A stretch of 64,000 nt of DNA from CAVVIG01 sp050249955. GTDB taxonomy: Bacteria > Acidobacteriota > Vicinamibacteria > Vicinamibacterales > CAVVIG01. This document shows, piece by piece, positions 26,280 through 34,454 of this stretch. A program made the translations under genes and the position numbers. The DNA is taken from assembly GCA_050249955.1 (NCBI GenBank), contig JBFWPN010000006.1, positions 1-64,000 of the forward strand, read 5' to 3'. Position 1 is the first letter of the stretch. Each line of letters begins with the position of its first letter. The notes under the pieces are model-generated. The model had not been told where the DNA came from. It worked only from the letters and a program-made list of their open reading frames with translations, and did not search any database.

Positions 26280-27224
26280 GTGCGGACTGCTGAAGACATC
26301 GGCCACGTGGAGGCCGACGACGGCCGGGCGACTGAACGCTCGGTGAACCCGGTGACCGCGGTGGGCCGACGGCAGCGCCGGCTGGCAACCGCACTGGCTC
26401 TCACAGGCATCGTGCTCGCGGCAGAAGTGGTTGGCGGCATCGCAACGGGCAGTCTCGCACTGCTCGCCGATGCCGGCCATATGCTCACCGACGTCGGGGG
26501 TCTGGCCCTGGCCTGGTTCGCGACCCGCTTTGCCGCCAGGCCCGCGACCCGCGCGCACACCTACGGGTTCTACCGCGCCGAAATCCTGGCGGCCCTGGCG
26601 AATGCGATCGTCCTGCTCGGGATCGCGGCGTTCATCCTGTGGGAGGCGTACGAGCGCCTCCTGAGTCCGCCGACCGTGGCCACGTGGCCAATGCTGGCCA
26701 TCGCGTCGCTCGGTCTGGTGGTCAACGTCATCGGTGTACGCGTGCTCGCACCGGGCGCAGACGAGAGCCTGAACGTGAAGGGCGCCTACTTCGAGGCTCT
26801 GTCCGACCTCGTCAGCTCGATGGGGGTGATTGTTGCCGCGCTCGTGATCTGGGCGACCGGCTGGCAGTATGCCGACCCGCTGGCCTCGGCCGGCATCGGG
26901 CTGTTCATCGTGCCACGCACCTGGAAGCTGCTGCGCCAGGCCGTAGGCATCCTCCTCGAAGGCACACCGTCGGAGGTCAACATCGAGGCGCTGCGGTCGG
27001 CTCTCCTGGCGCTCGGTGGAGTCAGCGACGTGCACGACCTGCATGTCTGGGCACTCTCGTCCGGCGTGAACGCCATGAGCGCGCACGTCGTCTGCGCCGC
27101 CGCGACGCCATCCGACGATCTGCTCGGGAGGGCGCATGCGTGCGTGCGGCGCGACTTCCCGATCGGGCACGTCACGATCCAGGTGGAGCCCCAGGGATGG
27201 GAGGAGCAGTCGGCACACGAGTGA
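26280..27224 (+). CDS. Cation diffusion facilitator (CzcD/ZitB-like) metal exporter
   Basis: From GTG 26280 the protein has 314 residues. It has six membrane helices with the metal-site residues of CDF proteins: LLADAGHMLTDV (HxxxD in TM2) and FEALSDLVSSMGV (the second D-xxx-D/S site in TM5). A cytoplasmic C-terminal ferredoxin-like domain follows, with VSDVHDLHVWALSSG. The HDLHVW segment and the HxxxD form are typical of the Zn/Co/Cd-exporting subgroup. It lies 13 bases after the small exported protein gene. The start is uncertain; GTG 26342 is an alternative. Confidence 0.85.
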   Translation: MRTAEDIGHVEADDGRATERSVNPVTAVGRRQRRLATALALTGIVLAAEVVGGIATGSLALLADAGHMLTDVGGLALAWFATRFAARPATRAHTYGFYRAEILAALANAIVLLGIAAFILWEAYERLLSPPTVATWPMLAIASLGLVVNVIGVRVLAPGADESLNVKGAYFEALSDLVSSMGVIVAALVIWATGWQYADPLASAGIGLFIVPRTWKLLRQAVGILLEGTPSEVNIEALRSALLALGGVSDVHDLHVWALSSGVNAMSAHVVCAAATPSDDLLGRAHACVRRDFPIGHVTIQVEPQGWEEQSAHE

Positions 27225-27250
27225 ACATTCGGCCCTGACCGTCTGGGACG

Positions 27251-28324
27251 TCAACCACCCCCGACCGGGCGGGTCGACGTCGTGCCGGACGTCCACGGCC
27301 AGCGTCGGCGTTCGAGGTCGCGCGCCTGGCGCCACACGTAGTCCCACGACGCCGGCGCGTCGTGGTTCCTGATGAAGGTCACGAGGCGGCGATGAACCAA
27401 GGTGTGGTAGGCGGTGCCGAGGCGGTCGTCTGCCTCCGCAATGCCGCGGTTGTATGCGCGGACTGCCCGGTCGAGGTCGCCACCCGTCTCGTCCAGCATC
27501 AGCGACATCCAGATGGCGGCGAAACGGGTTGCACGCCAGGGGTCGTAGTAGTCCTCGTCGGTCAGGGCCGCGTCGACCAGGCCGTCCTCGTAGAGCTGCC
27601 GGAGCCGTTCACGGGCGTAGTCCGACGCCCCGGCGAGCCCGATGTCGCGGCGACCGTCGCGGTACACCGCGAGTGCCCGGTGCTCGAACCACGACTCGGA
27701 CATCACGACCGCCGCGATGGTGTCTGCCACCAGGGCGGGCGGCAGACCATACCGTCGCCCGACGTGGTAGTACCCCGACCAGTAGGCCACCATCGAGCGA
27801 TACGCGACCGTTCGCATCGGCTGGGGAACCCGGTCCCAGTCGCCCGCATGCATCGTGTCCCACGCGCGCGGATCCATCAGGACCGGTGCGTAGCGCGCGA
27901 ACATCCGATCGATCGCCTGCCGGCGCAGCGGCTCGTCGACCGCATTCCAGTCGGCCAGCCGCATCCGGCGCCAGAGGGTCACGTTCGTCCTCAGGTCGTC
28001 GGCGGTCGTGGTCCACCGGACCTGCTCCCGGCCGGCTGAAAAGGTGACCACCACTGGCGTGGCGTCGGCCATTGCCGCCACGAGATCCGGGGAAGCGACG
28101 GCGAGGGGCCGCGGCTCGAGACTGGCTCGAACCCAGTCGTACGAGGCGAGACCAAGGGCGAGCGCGGACGCCACCGCGGCGGCCACGACCGGCCGCAGGC
28201 GCTGGGCACGCCGTTCGCGTCGATCGTGCGGGAGCACGATTGCTCCGCCCGACGCGGGAATGGCTAGGCGCACCGAATCCGGCACTGCGTCGAGCCGCGC
28301 TGAGAAGTACCTGCCACTCGCCAT
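27251..28324 (-). CDS. Membrane-anchored SLT-like (lytic transglycosylase) domain protein
   Basis: From ATG 28324 the protein has 357 residues: a basic N-terminus, one membrane helix (PVVAAAVASALALGLASY) and a periplasmic domain. Its second half reads VVMSESWFEHRAL, then DIGLAGASDYARERL and RAVRAYNRGIAEAD. This matches the order of SLT transglycosylase motifs: ES with the catalytic Glu, the (F/I)GLxQ-like turn and AYNxG. Such enzymes cleave peptidoglycan glycan strands. The Q of the GLxQ motif is replaced, so activity may differ. It is convergent with the CDF gene. Confidence 0.68.
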   Translation of the reverse strand: MASGRYFSARLDAVPDSVRLAIPASGGAIVLPHDRRERRAQRLRPVVAAAVASALALGLASYDWVRASLEPRPLAVASPDLVAAMADATPVVVTFSAGREQVRWTTTADDLRTNVTLWRRMRLADWNAVDEPLRRQAIDRMFARYAPVLMDPRAWDTMHAGDWDRVPQPMRTVAYRSMVAYWSGYYHVGRRYGLPPALVADTIAAVVMSESWFEHRALAVYRDGRRDIGLAGASDYARERLRQLYEDGLVDAALTDEDYYDPWRATRFAAIWMSLMLDETGGDLDRAVRAYNRGIAEADDRLGTAYHTLVHRRLVTFIRNHDAPASWDYVWRQARDLERRRWPWTSGTTSTRPVGGG

Positions 28325-28495
28325 GGCACACCACCAGTTGCCGAGCCGGCGATCCGCCACCTACGCCGCGCCGATTGACACCGGTGCAGTTGGCGTACCA
28401 ACCGAAACGCCTGCCGGGCCGCTACGGCCTGGCCCCATCCATCGTGACGCGGCCTGGGGATCGAGGGTTGCAGTCCAGGACGACGGCAGCGAGAC

Positions 28496-29527
28496 ATGGC
28501 TCAGATGGATGGCTGCGGACGCCAGGTTGTCGTGATCACGGGCGCATCGAGCGGTGTCGGCCGCGCGGTGGCGCGCGCCTTCGGCGCCCGTGGGGCGCTG
28601 GTTGCCGTGCTGGCCCGCAACGAGGACGCGCTCGAGGCGTGTGCAGAGGAGATCCGCGCGGCGGGCGGCGAGGCACTGGCCTGCCCGGTTGACGTGTCGG
28701 ATGCGTCCGCAGTGGAGCGGGCAGCGGCGCTCGTCGAAGGGCACTGGCAGCGCATCGACGTCTGGGTGAACGTCGCCATGGTCACGGTCCTGGCGCCAGT
28801 GGAGGACACGACACCGGATGAGTACCGGCGCGTCACGGAGGTCGCGTATCTGGGATACGTGCACGGGACGCTGGCGGCGCTTCGGCGGATGCGGCGGCAG
28901 GACAGTGGCACGATCGTCCAGGTGGGATCGGCGCTCGCCTTCAGGTCGATTCCGCTGCAGAGCGCCTACTGTGCCGCGAAGGCCGCGATTCGCGCATTCA
29001 CGGATTCGCTCAGGACCGAGCTGCTCCACGACGGCAGCCGCGTCCGGGTGAGCCAGGTGCACCTGCCGGCTGTCAACACGCCCCAGTCCGTGCGCCAGCG
29101 GAACAAGATGCCGCATCGCCAGCAGCCCGTGCCGCCACTCTTTGCACCGGAGACGATCGCCGACGCCATCGTATGGGCCGCAAGGCACGCACCGCGGCAG
29201 ATGCTCGTCGGACTGCCGACCGTGAGGGCCATCTGGGGCCAGGCCTTGATCCCCGGTCTCCTGGACCGCTACCTGGCGACCGCCGGGTGGGAGCCGCAGT
29301 TCGTCGACGCAGTCAACGACCAGCAGCGCGACATCCTGTTCACGACCCTCCCCGGCGATCCGGGCGCCCACGGGCCGTACCGCGAACGCGAAAGGGGACC
29401 CGACCTGCAGCTACTCGCCCGCATGCATCCGACCCGCACGCTCATCGCGGGAGCGAGCCTTGTGGGGTTGTCGATGCTCGGAGCGCTGGCGCTCGCGCGA
29501 CCCTGGCATCCCGCCCGTCGGCGATGA
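28496..29527 (+). CDS. SDR family NAD(P)-dependent oxidoreductase with C-terminal membrane helix
   Basis: The 343-residue protein has the Rossmann motif TGASSGVG (residues 15-22) and the catalytic Ser-Tyr-Lys set in VGSALAF and YCAAK. The usual NNAG is changed to NVAM. It belongs to the classical short-chain dehydrogenases. Unusually for the family, about 90 extra residues follow the domain and end in a hydrophobic helix (LIAGASLVGLSMLGALALA) and a basic tail, so it is probably tethered to the membrane. The substrate is unknown. Confidence 0.82.
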   Translation: MAQMDGCGRQVVVITGASSGVGRAVARAFGARGALVAVLARNEDALEACAEEIRAAGGEALACPVDVSDASAVERAAALVEGHWQRIDVWVNVAMVTVLAPVEDTTPDEYRRVTEVAYLGYVHGTLAALRRMRRQDSGTIVQVGSALAFRSIPLQSAYCAAKAAIRAFTDSLRTELLHDGSRVRVSQVHLPAVNTPQSVRQRNKMPHRQQPVPPLFAPETIADAIVWAARHAPRQMLVGLPTVRAIWGQALIPGLLDRYLATAGWEPQFVDAVNDQQRDILFTTLPGDPGAHGPYRERERGPDLQLLARMHPTRTLIAGASLVGLSMLGALALARPWHPARRR

Positions 29528-29554
29528 TTCGCCGATAGGCCAGCCAGGCGCGGT

Positions 29555-32041
29555 CTACCGCACCGTCGCCGGGGGACGTCGATGGTGCGTCGCCCGCTCG
29601 TACGCGGCGGCAATCTCCAGCAGCTTCCGGTCGGTCCACATCCGACCCAGGAACGACACGCCGGACGGATACCGGCCACCCAGGAAGCCCGCCGGCACGG
29701 TCACCTGCGGCAGCCCGGTCGACGCACTCTCCTCGCACGTGCCCGGCTCATAACCGTACCGCTCGAGCCCACCCTCGTGCGTGTGCGGACGTGCCTGGTT
29801 CGCCGGATACAGCAGCGCGTCGAGCTTCTCCGCATCCATCAGGTCAACGAACACCTGCCGGAACGACTCGCGCCCTTCCACGAACTGCCTCGTCGCGCGC
29901 TCGAGCGCGGGCCCGGTGGGCACCGGCGCCAGCATCGCCTCGAACCGCCGCGTACTGGACGGCGCGAGCCTTCCCGATGCGAGCAGGTCGTCGATCGTCA
30001 GCACCCGCTCACCCTGCCTGGCGCCACGCGCCAGGTACGCCGTCCACGCCGCCTTCAGCGCACCGGGCGCTGCGCCGCGCACCATGGCATAGATCCGGTC
30101 GTAACCCGGAATGGCCACGTCGACCACGGTGGCGCCCTGGGCGCGAAGGTCGCGAATCACCCGCTCCATGTTCCCGGCCACCTCACGCTCACCGGTGAAG
30201 CCGACGAACCGCTGCCGGAACGCACCAATGCGCACGCCGGCCAGCGACGCACGCGACAGGTTGGCCGCAAATGCACCGGACGCATGCGGCTCCGCTCCGG
30301 CGGTCGCCGGATCCTCCGGGTCGACGCCGGTCACCAGATCGAGCACCAGCGCCACGTCCTCGACGCTCCGTGCCATCGGCCCCACGGCATCGTTGTACGG
30401 ATTGAGCGGCATCACCCCGGCCCGGCTCGTCAGCCCGCGCGTGGTGCGAATGGTGGCGAGCGACGCAAACCCTGCCGGGTTCGAGAGCGAGTTGCAGGTG
30501 TCGGTGCCGAACCCCACGGCCGCCAGGCTCGCCGCCACCGCCGTCGCAGTGCCGCCACTCGACCCCGCAGTGCTGAGCGACGGATCGTAGGCATTGCCCA
30601 CCGTGCCACCCACCGTGCTGATGCCGAAGTCGCCGAACGGGAACTCGTCGAGGTTCGCCTTGCCCAGCACCACCGCCCCGCCCCGCTTCATGCCGGCCGC
30701 CACGCGCGAGTCGATCCGCGGGCGATGATCGGCCAGCGCGAGCGAGCCGCCGGTGGTCGGCAGCTCGATCGTGTCGATGTTGTCCTTGAACACGATCGGC
30801 ACGCCGTGGAACGGGCTCTTCACCGTGCCCGCCGCCCGCTCCGCATCGCGCAGCCGCGCGTCGGCCACCACCTTGGGATTCAGCGACAGGATCGACCTGA
30901 ACGTCGGCCCGTTCCGGTCGTAGCGGCTGATACGCGCAAGGTAGTCGTGCACGATGTCCTCGGAGGTGACCTCTCCGCGCGTCATCGCCTCCTGCAGTTC
31001 GGTGACGCTCTTCTCGAACACCGAGAACGGCGCACGGACGGTGGCGCCACGCCGCGCCTCCGCACCCAAATCCCAGTTCGCAATGCGCGATCGCTGCAGC
31101 GGCGTGAGCCCCGCCAGGTCTGGCGCCTTCGCCAGCTGCGCGGCCACCGCGCTCACCCGCGCGATCTCGCTTCCGGCCGCCGGCACCCGGGCATCGCGCC
31201 CCTCGTACACCGGCTCGCCGCCGATCAGCGCGTCGCGAAACGGAATGGGATAGCCACCACGTGGGTCGTACACCTCGCTCAGCCCCTTCACCACGAACGT
31301 GAGCAGCGACCGCGTCTCCCCCGGCGCAAGCCGGAGCGTGAACACGTACCCGATGTGCGCCGAATCGAATCCGGGGTACTTCAATTCGAACGGGTTGCCA
31401 TACATGTCGCCCACACCTGTGAGCACGCCAGACCGGGTGCCCAGCACGTGCGCCGACGGACCGTGCCCCGACGGCCCCTCCCGCGGACGCGCCACGTCCC
31501 GCGCGTTCTGCATCACGGTGACATGGCTGTCGGTCGCCTCAATCCGTGCGTCGCCATCGGAGGTCGACGCCACCGCTACCCGCCCCCCATCGTCGTAGGC
31601 CCCCACCGCCCCACCCCACGCCACGCGGACGAGGAGCGGGTCGCGGGTGGTGTTGGTGAAGCTGTCGACATAGCGCAGGTAGGCTGTGTCGCTCGACGTG
31701 GTGATGCCGCGGGCCACCAGGACCCCCTCCACCAGCACCGGCGTGATCGAGTCGAACCGCCCACGACCGTCGTGGTGCAGGCCGAACCCGCGCAGATACC
31801 GGTTGTCGGCCAGGACGCTGCCGGTGACTCGCCGCACCTGCAGCTTCAGGTACCCGAATCCGTTGAACGGATTCGCGCGGCCTCCCGTGGCGATCCCCCC
31901 GCTGTCCTGCGCCCACGGGCTCGTGTCCTGGATGTCCCAGAACTGCCCGTCGCCCGACGGCACGCTCGTCACGGCCGCCGTCCGGGCCACGCCGAACGCC
32001 GCGAGAAGGACACTGACAACGACGCCCGCCGCACGTTTCAT
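29555..32041 (-). CDS. Secreted amidase-signature enzyme with an N-terminal beta domain
   Basis: The 828-residue protein starts with a signal peptide (RAAGVVVSVLLAAFGVA). The first 330 residues form a beta-rich domain not found in ordinary amidases. The amidase signature domain follows: the catalytic Lys in VFKDNIDT, and the Gly/Ser-rich loop STAGSSGGTATAVAA carrying the cis-Ser and nucleophilic Ser of the Ser-Ser-Lys triad. It hydrolyses an amide in the cell envelope or outside; the substrate is unknown. ATG 32041 is chosen for the signal sequence. The gene is divergent from the GT9-like gene, with the TGACA repeat array between them. Confidence 0.85.
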   Translation of the reverse strand: MKRAAGVVVSVLLAAFGVARTAAVTSVPSGDGQFWDIQDTSPWAQDSGGIATGGRANPFNGFGYLKLQVRRVTGSVLADNRYLRGFGLHHDGRGRFDSITPVLVEGVLVARGITTSSDTAYLRYVDSFTNTTRDPLLVRVAWGGAVGAYDDGGRVAVASTSDGDARIEATDSHVTVMQNARDVARPREGPSGHGPSAHVLGTRSGVLTGVGDMYGNPFELKYPGFDSAHIGYVFTLRLAPGETRSLLTFVVKGLSEVYDPRGGYPIPFRDALIGGEPVYEGRDARVPAAGSEIARVSAVAAQLAKAPDLAGLTPLQRSRIANWDLGAEARRGATVRAPFSVFEKSVTELQEAMTRGEVTSEDIVHDYLARISRYDRNGPTFRSILSLNPKVVADARLRDAERAAGTVKSPFHGVPIVFKDNIDTIELPTTGGSLALADHRPRIDSRVAAGMKRGGAVVLGKANLDEFPFGDFGISTVGGTVGNAYDPSLSTAGSSGGTATAVAASLAAVGFGTDTCNSLSNPAGFASLATIRTTRGLTSRAGVMPLNPYNDAVGPMARSVEDVALVLDLVTGVDPEDPATAGAEPHASGAFAANLSRASLAGVRIGAFRQRFVGFTGEREVAGNMERVIRDLRAQGATVVDVAIPGYDRIYAMVRGAAPGALKAAWTAYLARGARQGERVLTIDDLLASGRLAPSSTRRFEAMLAPVPTGPALERATRQFVEGRESFRQVFVDLMDAEKLDALLYPANQARPHTHEGGLERYGYEPGTCEESASTGLPQVTVPAGFLGGRYPSGVSFLGRMWTDRKLLEIAAAYERATHHRRPPATVR

Positions 32042-32138
32042 GCAGGCAGTGTGGCGGTGCCCGCCTGGCGAGTCAAACGGCAGTCGCGTGCAGCCCCGTC
32101 CCCCCGGTTCCCGTCCCCGTCCATCCAGCCGATACTTT

Positions 32139-32165
32139 TGACAACTCTTTGACATTCGGGTGACA
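32139..32165. promoter_or_regulatory. Three TGACA units at exact 11-bp spacing (Pho-box-like site)
   Basis: TGACA occurs at 32139, 32150 and 32161, each one helical turn apart; on the minus strand these are TGTCA units, the core of PhoB-type direct repeats (TGTCA plus six bases). The array lies between the divergent amidase and GT9-like genes, about 100 bases from one start and 53 from the other. OmpR/PhoB-family regulators bind sites of this design, and one is encoded at 35913. Confidence 0.5.
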
Positions 32166-32217
32166 CCCCGCACCCGGATTCCACGGCACTATCTTCCTGT
32201 GAGAGGTCGCGCGACCC

Positions 32218-33168
32218 GTGCGCAAGCTGATACTTCGCAACTTCCAGTCCCCAGGCGACATCGTCATGCTGACGGCCGCCGTGCGCGACCTGCACCGCTG
32301 CCATCCGGGCGAGTTCGTCACCGACGTGCGGACCTCGTGCCCGGACCTGTGGCAGCACAACCCCCTGATCACGCCGCTGGACGAACACGACCCGGACGTG
32401 ACCGTGGTGGACTGCCACTACCCGCTGATCCATCGCAGCAACCAGGAGCCCCGGCACTTCCTCGACGGCTTCGTCGAGTACCTGAACGAGCAGCTCGGAC
32501 TTCGCATCAGGGTCACGGCCTTCAAGGGCGACCTCTATATCTCGCAGGACGAGAAGGACTGGTTCGGCCAGATCGAGTCGCGCGAGGGTGCGGCGCAGCC
32601 CTTCTGGCTCTTCGCCAGCGGCGGCAAGTTCGACTACACGGCCAAGTGGTGGGACCCGGCGCGCTACCAGCAGGTGGTGGATCACTTCCGGGGTCGCATC
32701 CAGTTCGTGCAGGTCGGCGAAGACCATCACCACCATCCCGCCATCGACGGCGTGGTGGACCTGCGGGGCCAGACCTCACTCCGGCAGCTGGTGCGCCTGA
32801 TGTATCACGCGCAGGGCGCGGTGTCCGCCGTCAGCCTGCTGATGCACCTCGCGGCCGCGGTGGAAGTGAAGCCCGGCATGCCGCTCAACCGGCCCTGCGT
32901 GGTCGTGGCCGGCGGACGCGAACCTCCGCACTTCACGGCGTACCCCCATCACCAGTTCATTCACACGGTGGGGGCGCTGCGCTGCTGCGACAACGGCGGC
33001 TGCTGGAAGTCGCGGGCCGTGCCGCTCGGCGATGGCGACGTGAACGATCGGCCCGACGCCCTCTGCGTGGACCCGGTGGGCACGCTGCCACGCTGCATGG
33101 ACCTGATCACGGCCGACGATGTGATTCGACGGATTGAGTATTACTACCGAGGAGGCGCACTTCGATGA
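32218..33168 (+). CDS. GT9 / heptosyltransferase-like glycosyltransferase
   Basis: The 316-residue protein opens LILRNFQSPGDIVMLTAAVRD, the GT-B N-terminal segment of ADP-heptose:LPS heptosyltransferases (GT9). It has the second Rossmann half with LFASGGKF and SLRQLVRLMYHAQGAVSAVS. The C-terminal part carries five cysteines (C256, C257, C262, C283, C293), recalling the four-Cys iron site of autotransporter heptosyltransferases such as TibC. It starts at GTG 32218, and its TGA overlaps the ATG of the poly-serine lipoprotein. The overlap suggests that this enzyme sugar-coats its serine-rich partner rather than LPS (inference). Confidence 0.72.
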   Translation: MRKLILRNFQSPGDIVMLTAAVRDLHRCHPGEFVTDVRTSCPDLWQHNPLITPLDEHDPDVTVVDCHYPLIHRSNQEPRHFLDGFVEYLNEQLGLRIRVTAFKGDLYISQDEKDWFGQIESREGAAQPFWLFASGGKFDYTAKWWDPARYQQVVDHFRGRIQFVQVGEDHHHHPAIDGVVDLRGQTSLRQLVRLMYHAQGAVSAVSLLMHLAAAVEVKPGMPLNRPCVVVAGGREPPHFTAYPHHQFIHTVGALRCCDNGGCWKSRAVPLGDGDVNDRPDALCVDPVGTLPRCMDLITADDVIRRIEYYYRGGALR

Positions 33169-33647
33169 CCAACACTACCCGCCAGCCAGACCAGGCGCAG
33201 GACGACCGCGACAAGCGTGATCTGACCGCGCGCCGCAACTTCCTGCTCCTGCTGGTCAGTGCGCCGGCCGCGCTGGCCGCCGGCTGCGTCGGCATCACCG
33301 AGCCGACCAGCGTGTCGCAGCCGATCGTGCAGCCGAGCTCGTCGAGTTCCGTCGGCAGCACGCCCTCGTCATCCAGCAGCAGCCAGGCATCGTCGAGTTC
33401 GTCCGCGTCGAGCTCCTCCACGGGCAGCTCGTCGTCCAGCTCGTCGAGTTCGTCGGGCTCCTCATCCTCGTCGTCGAGTTCGAGCAGCAGCTCCTCGAGT
33501 TCCTCGTCCAGTTCGTCGAGCTCCTCGAGCAGCAGCTCCTCGAGCTCGTCGTCTTCGAAGTCGAGTTCCAGCAGCAGTTCGTCCGGTTCGTCCAGCAGCA
33601 GCTCGTCGTCCAGTTCGAGCTCGCGGTCGCTGACCGGGGCGTTCTGA
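33165..33647 (+). CDS. Tat-type lipoprotein with an almost pure poly-serine tail
   Basis: The 160-residue protein has an arginine-pair export signal (TARRNFLLLL) and a lipobox LAAGC (Cys41), so it should be exported folded and lipidated. After a short linker, residues 58-155 are nearly all serine, broken by a few Gly, Ala, Thr and single Lys and Arg residues; the protein ends RSLTGAF. The serines use mixed TCG/TCC/AGC/AGT codons, so this is selected protein sequence rather than a simple nucleotide repeat. It is translationally coupled to the GT9-like gene. It is probably a heavily O-glycosylated surface stalk; glycosylation is inferred. Confidence 0.7.
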   Translation: MTNTTRQPDQAQDDRDKRDLTARRNFLLLLVSAPAALAAGCVGITEPTSVSQPIVQPSSSSSVGSTPSSSSSSQASSSSSASSSSTGSSSSSSSSSSGSSSSSSSSSSSSSSSSSSSSSSSSSSSSSSSSSKSSSSSSSSGSSSSSSSSSSSSRSLTGAF

Positions 33648-33660
33648 GCATCGGGACGTG

Positions 33661-33686
33661 GTGCCCGCCGGTGTGAAGGCGGGCAC
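33661..33686. terminator. Hairpin terminator between convergent genes
   Basis: Perfect 9-bp arms GTGCCCGCC (33661-33669) and GGCGGGCAC (33678-33686) flank an eight-base loop. The hairpin lies 14 bases after the lipoprotein stop and 13 before the cupredoxin-like stop, so it can serve both directions. Confidence 0.65.
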
Positions 33687-33698
33687 TACGCCGGTCTG

Positions 33699-34454
33699 TC
33701 AGGGGTAGACGGGGCCGGCGGCGGGCGGCAGGTAGTCGTGGCCGAACTTGTTCTTGTGTGCGGTGGGCACGCGGCTCGCCTCGACGAGCCGGATCGTCGG
33801 GAGCGGCGTGGCGCCGGTGCCGACCGTGACGTCCTTCGGGAACTCGGCCGGGTCCTCCGGCCGGAAGCGCTCGTGCCACACGGACAGGCGATATCGCCCC
33901 TGTGGCACGTCGGCGATGGTGAACGCACCGGCCGACGTGGATGACGCGAAGTACGGAGAGTCGACGACCACGACCACCGCGCTCATCTCGGGGTGGATGT
34001 TGCAGAAGACGTAGCACACGCCCGGCCTGGTGAAGTGCACGCCGCGCGTGGTTCCCGCCTCATACAGCCCCAGGTCGAAACGCCGCCCATCGAAGAGCGA
34101 GAACACGTTGTGGAAGATCGGGTCGAGATTCGGGAAGTCGACGAACGAGCCCGTGGGTACCACGAGCACGTGCGGCATGAAGGTCTTGTCCTTCTGGTCG
34201 ATCCGGAACCGGCGTGGTGAGGTGGTGCGTGGGGGACGCGGGGTGTCGCCCTGCGGGGTGAGCCAGACCACCACGTCGGAGCGGTCGGCGGCAGCCGCCG
34301 ACGACTGCGTGCGCACGCTGACGGTGCCGGCGACGACGGCGGTGTTCGGCTGCTGGGCGGACGTGCGTGCCACCCAGGCCGCACCGGACACGAGCGCCAG
34401 CAGCAGAAGGGTGAGCGCCCGGCTAGAACGCAATGCCGCCTCCGATGCTGACAT
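33699..34454 (-). CDS. Exported cupredoxin-like (type 1 copper) protein
   Basis: From ATG 34454 the protein has 251 residues. After a signal helix (LTLLLLALVSGAAWVA) comes a beta domain with the copper ligands His115 (IFHNVFS), Cys151, His154 and Met157 in C-N-I-H-P-E-M, the plastocyanin-like loop. A further beta domain (FTIADVPQGRYRLSVWHE) resembles a carboxypeptidase-regulatory fold. Such proteins are often annotated as methylamine-utilisation or plastocyanin-like electron carriers. Its start overlaps the end of the outer-membrane protein gene by 32 bases, so the two are coupled. Confidence 0.7.
   Translation of the reverse strand: MSASEAALRSSRALTLLLLALVSGAAWVARTSAQQPNTAVVAGTVSVRTQSSAAAADRSDVVVWLTPQGDTPRPPRTTSPRRFRIDQKDKTFMPHVLVVPTGSFVDFPNLDPIFHNVFSLFDGRRFDLGLYEAGTTRGVHFTRPGVCYVFCNIHPEMSAVVVVVDSPYFASSTSAGAFTIADVPQGRYRLSVWHERFRPEDPAEFPKDVTVGTGATPLPTIRLVEASRVPTAHKNKFGHDYLPPAAGPVYP

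Noticed and set aside
29582..32152. Very long open frame antisense to the amidase gene
   Set aside because: It is Arg/His/Gly-rich, has no domain pattern or signal, and is explained by the high third-position GC of the amidase gene.
33330..33640. Repetitive tract that could be taken for a CRISPR array or a minisatellite
   Set aside because: There are no fixed repeats with unique spacers; the tract is one continuous serine-coding sequence with mixed codons.
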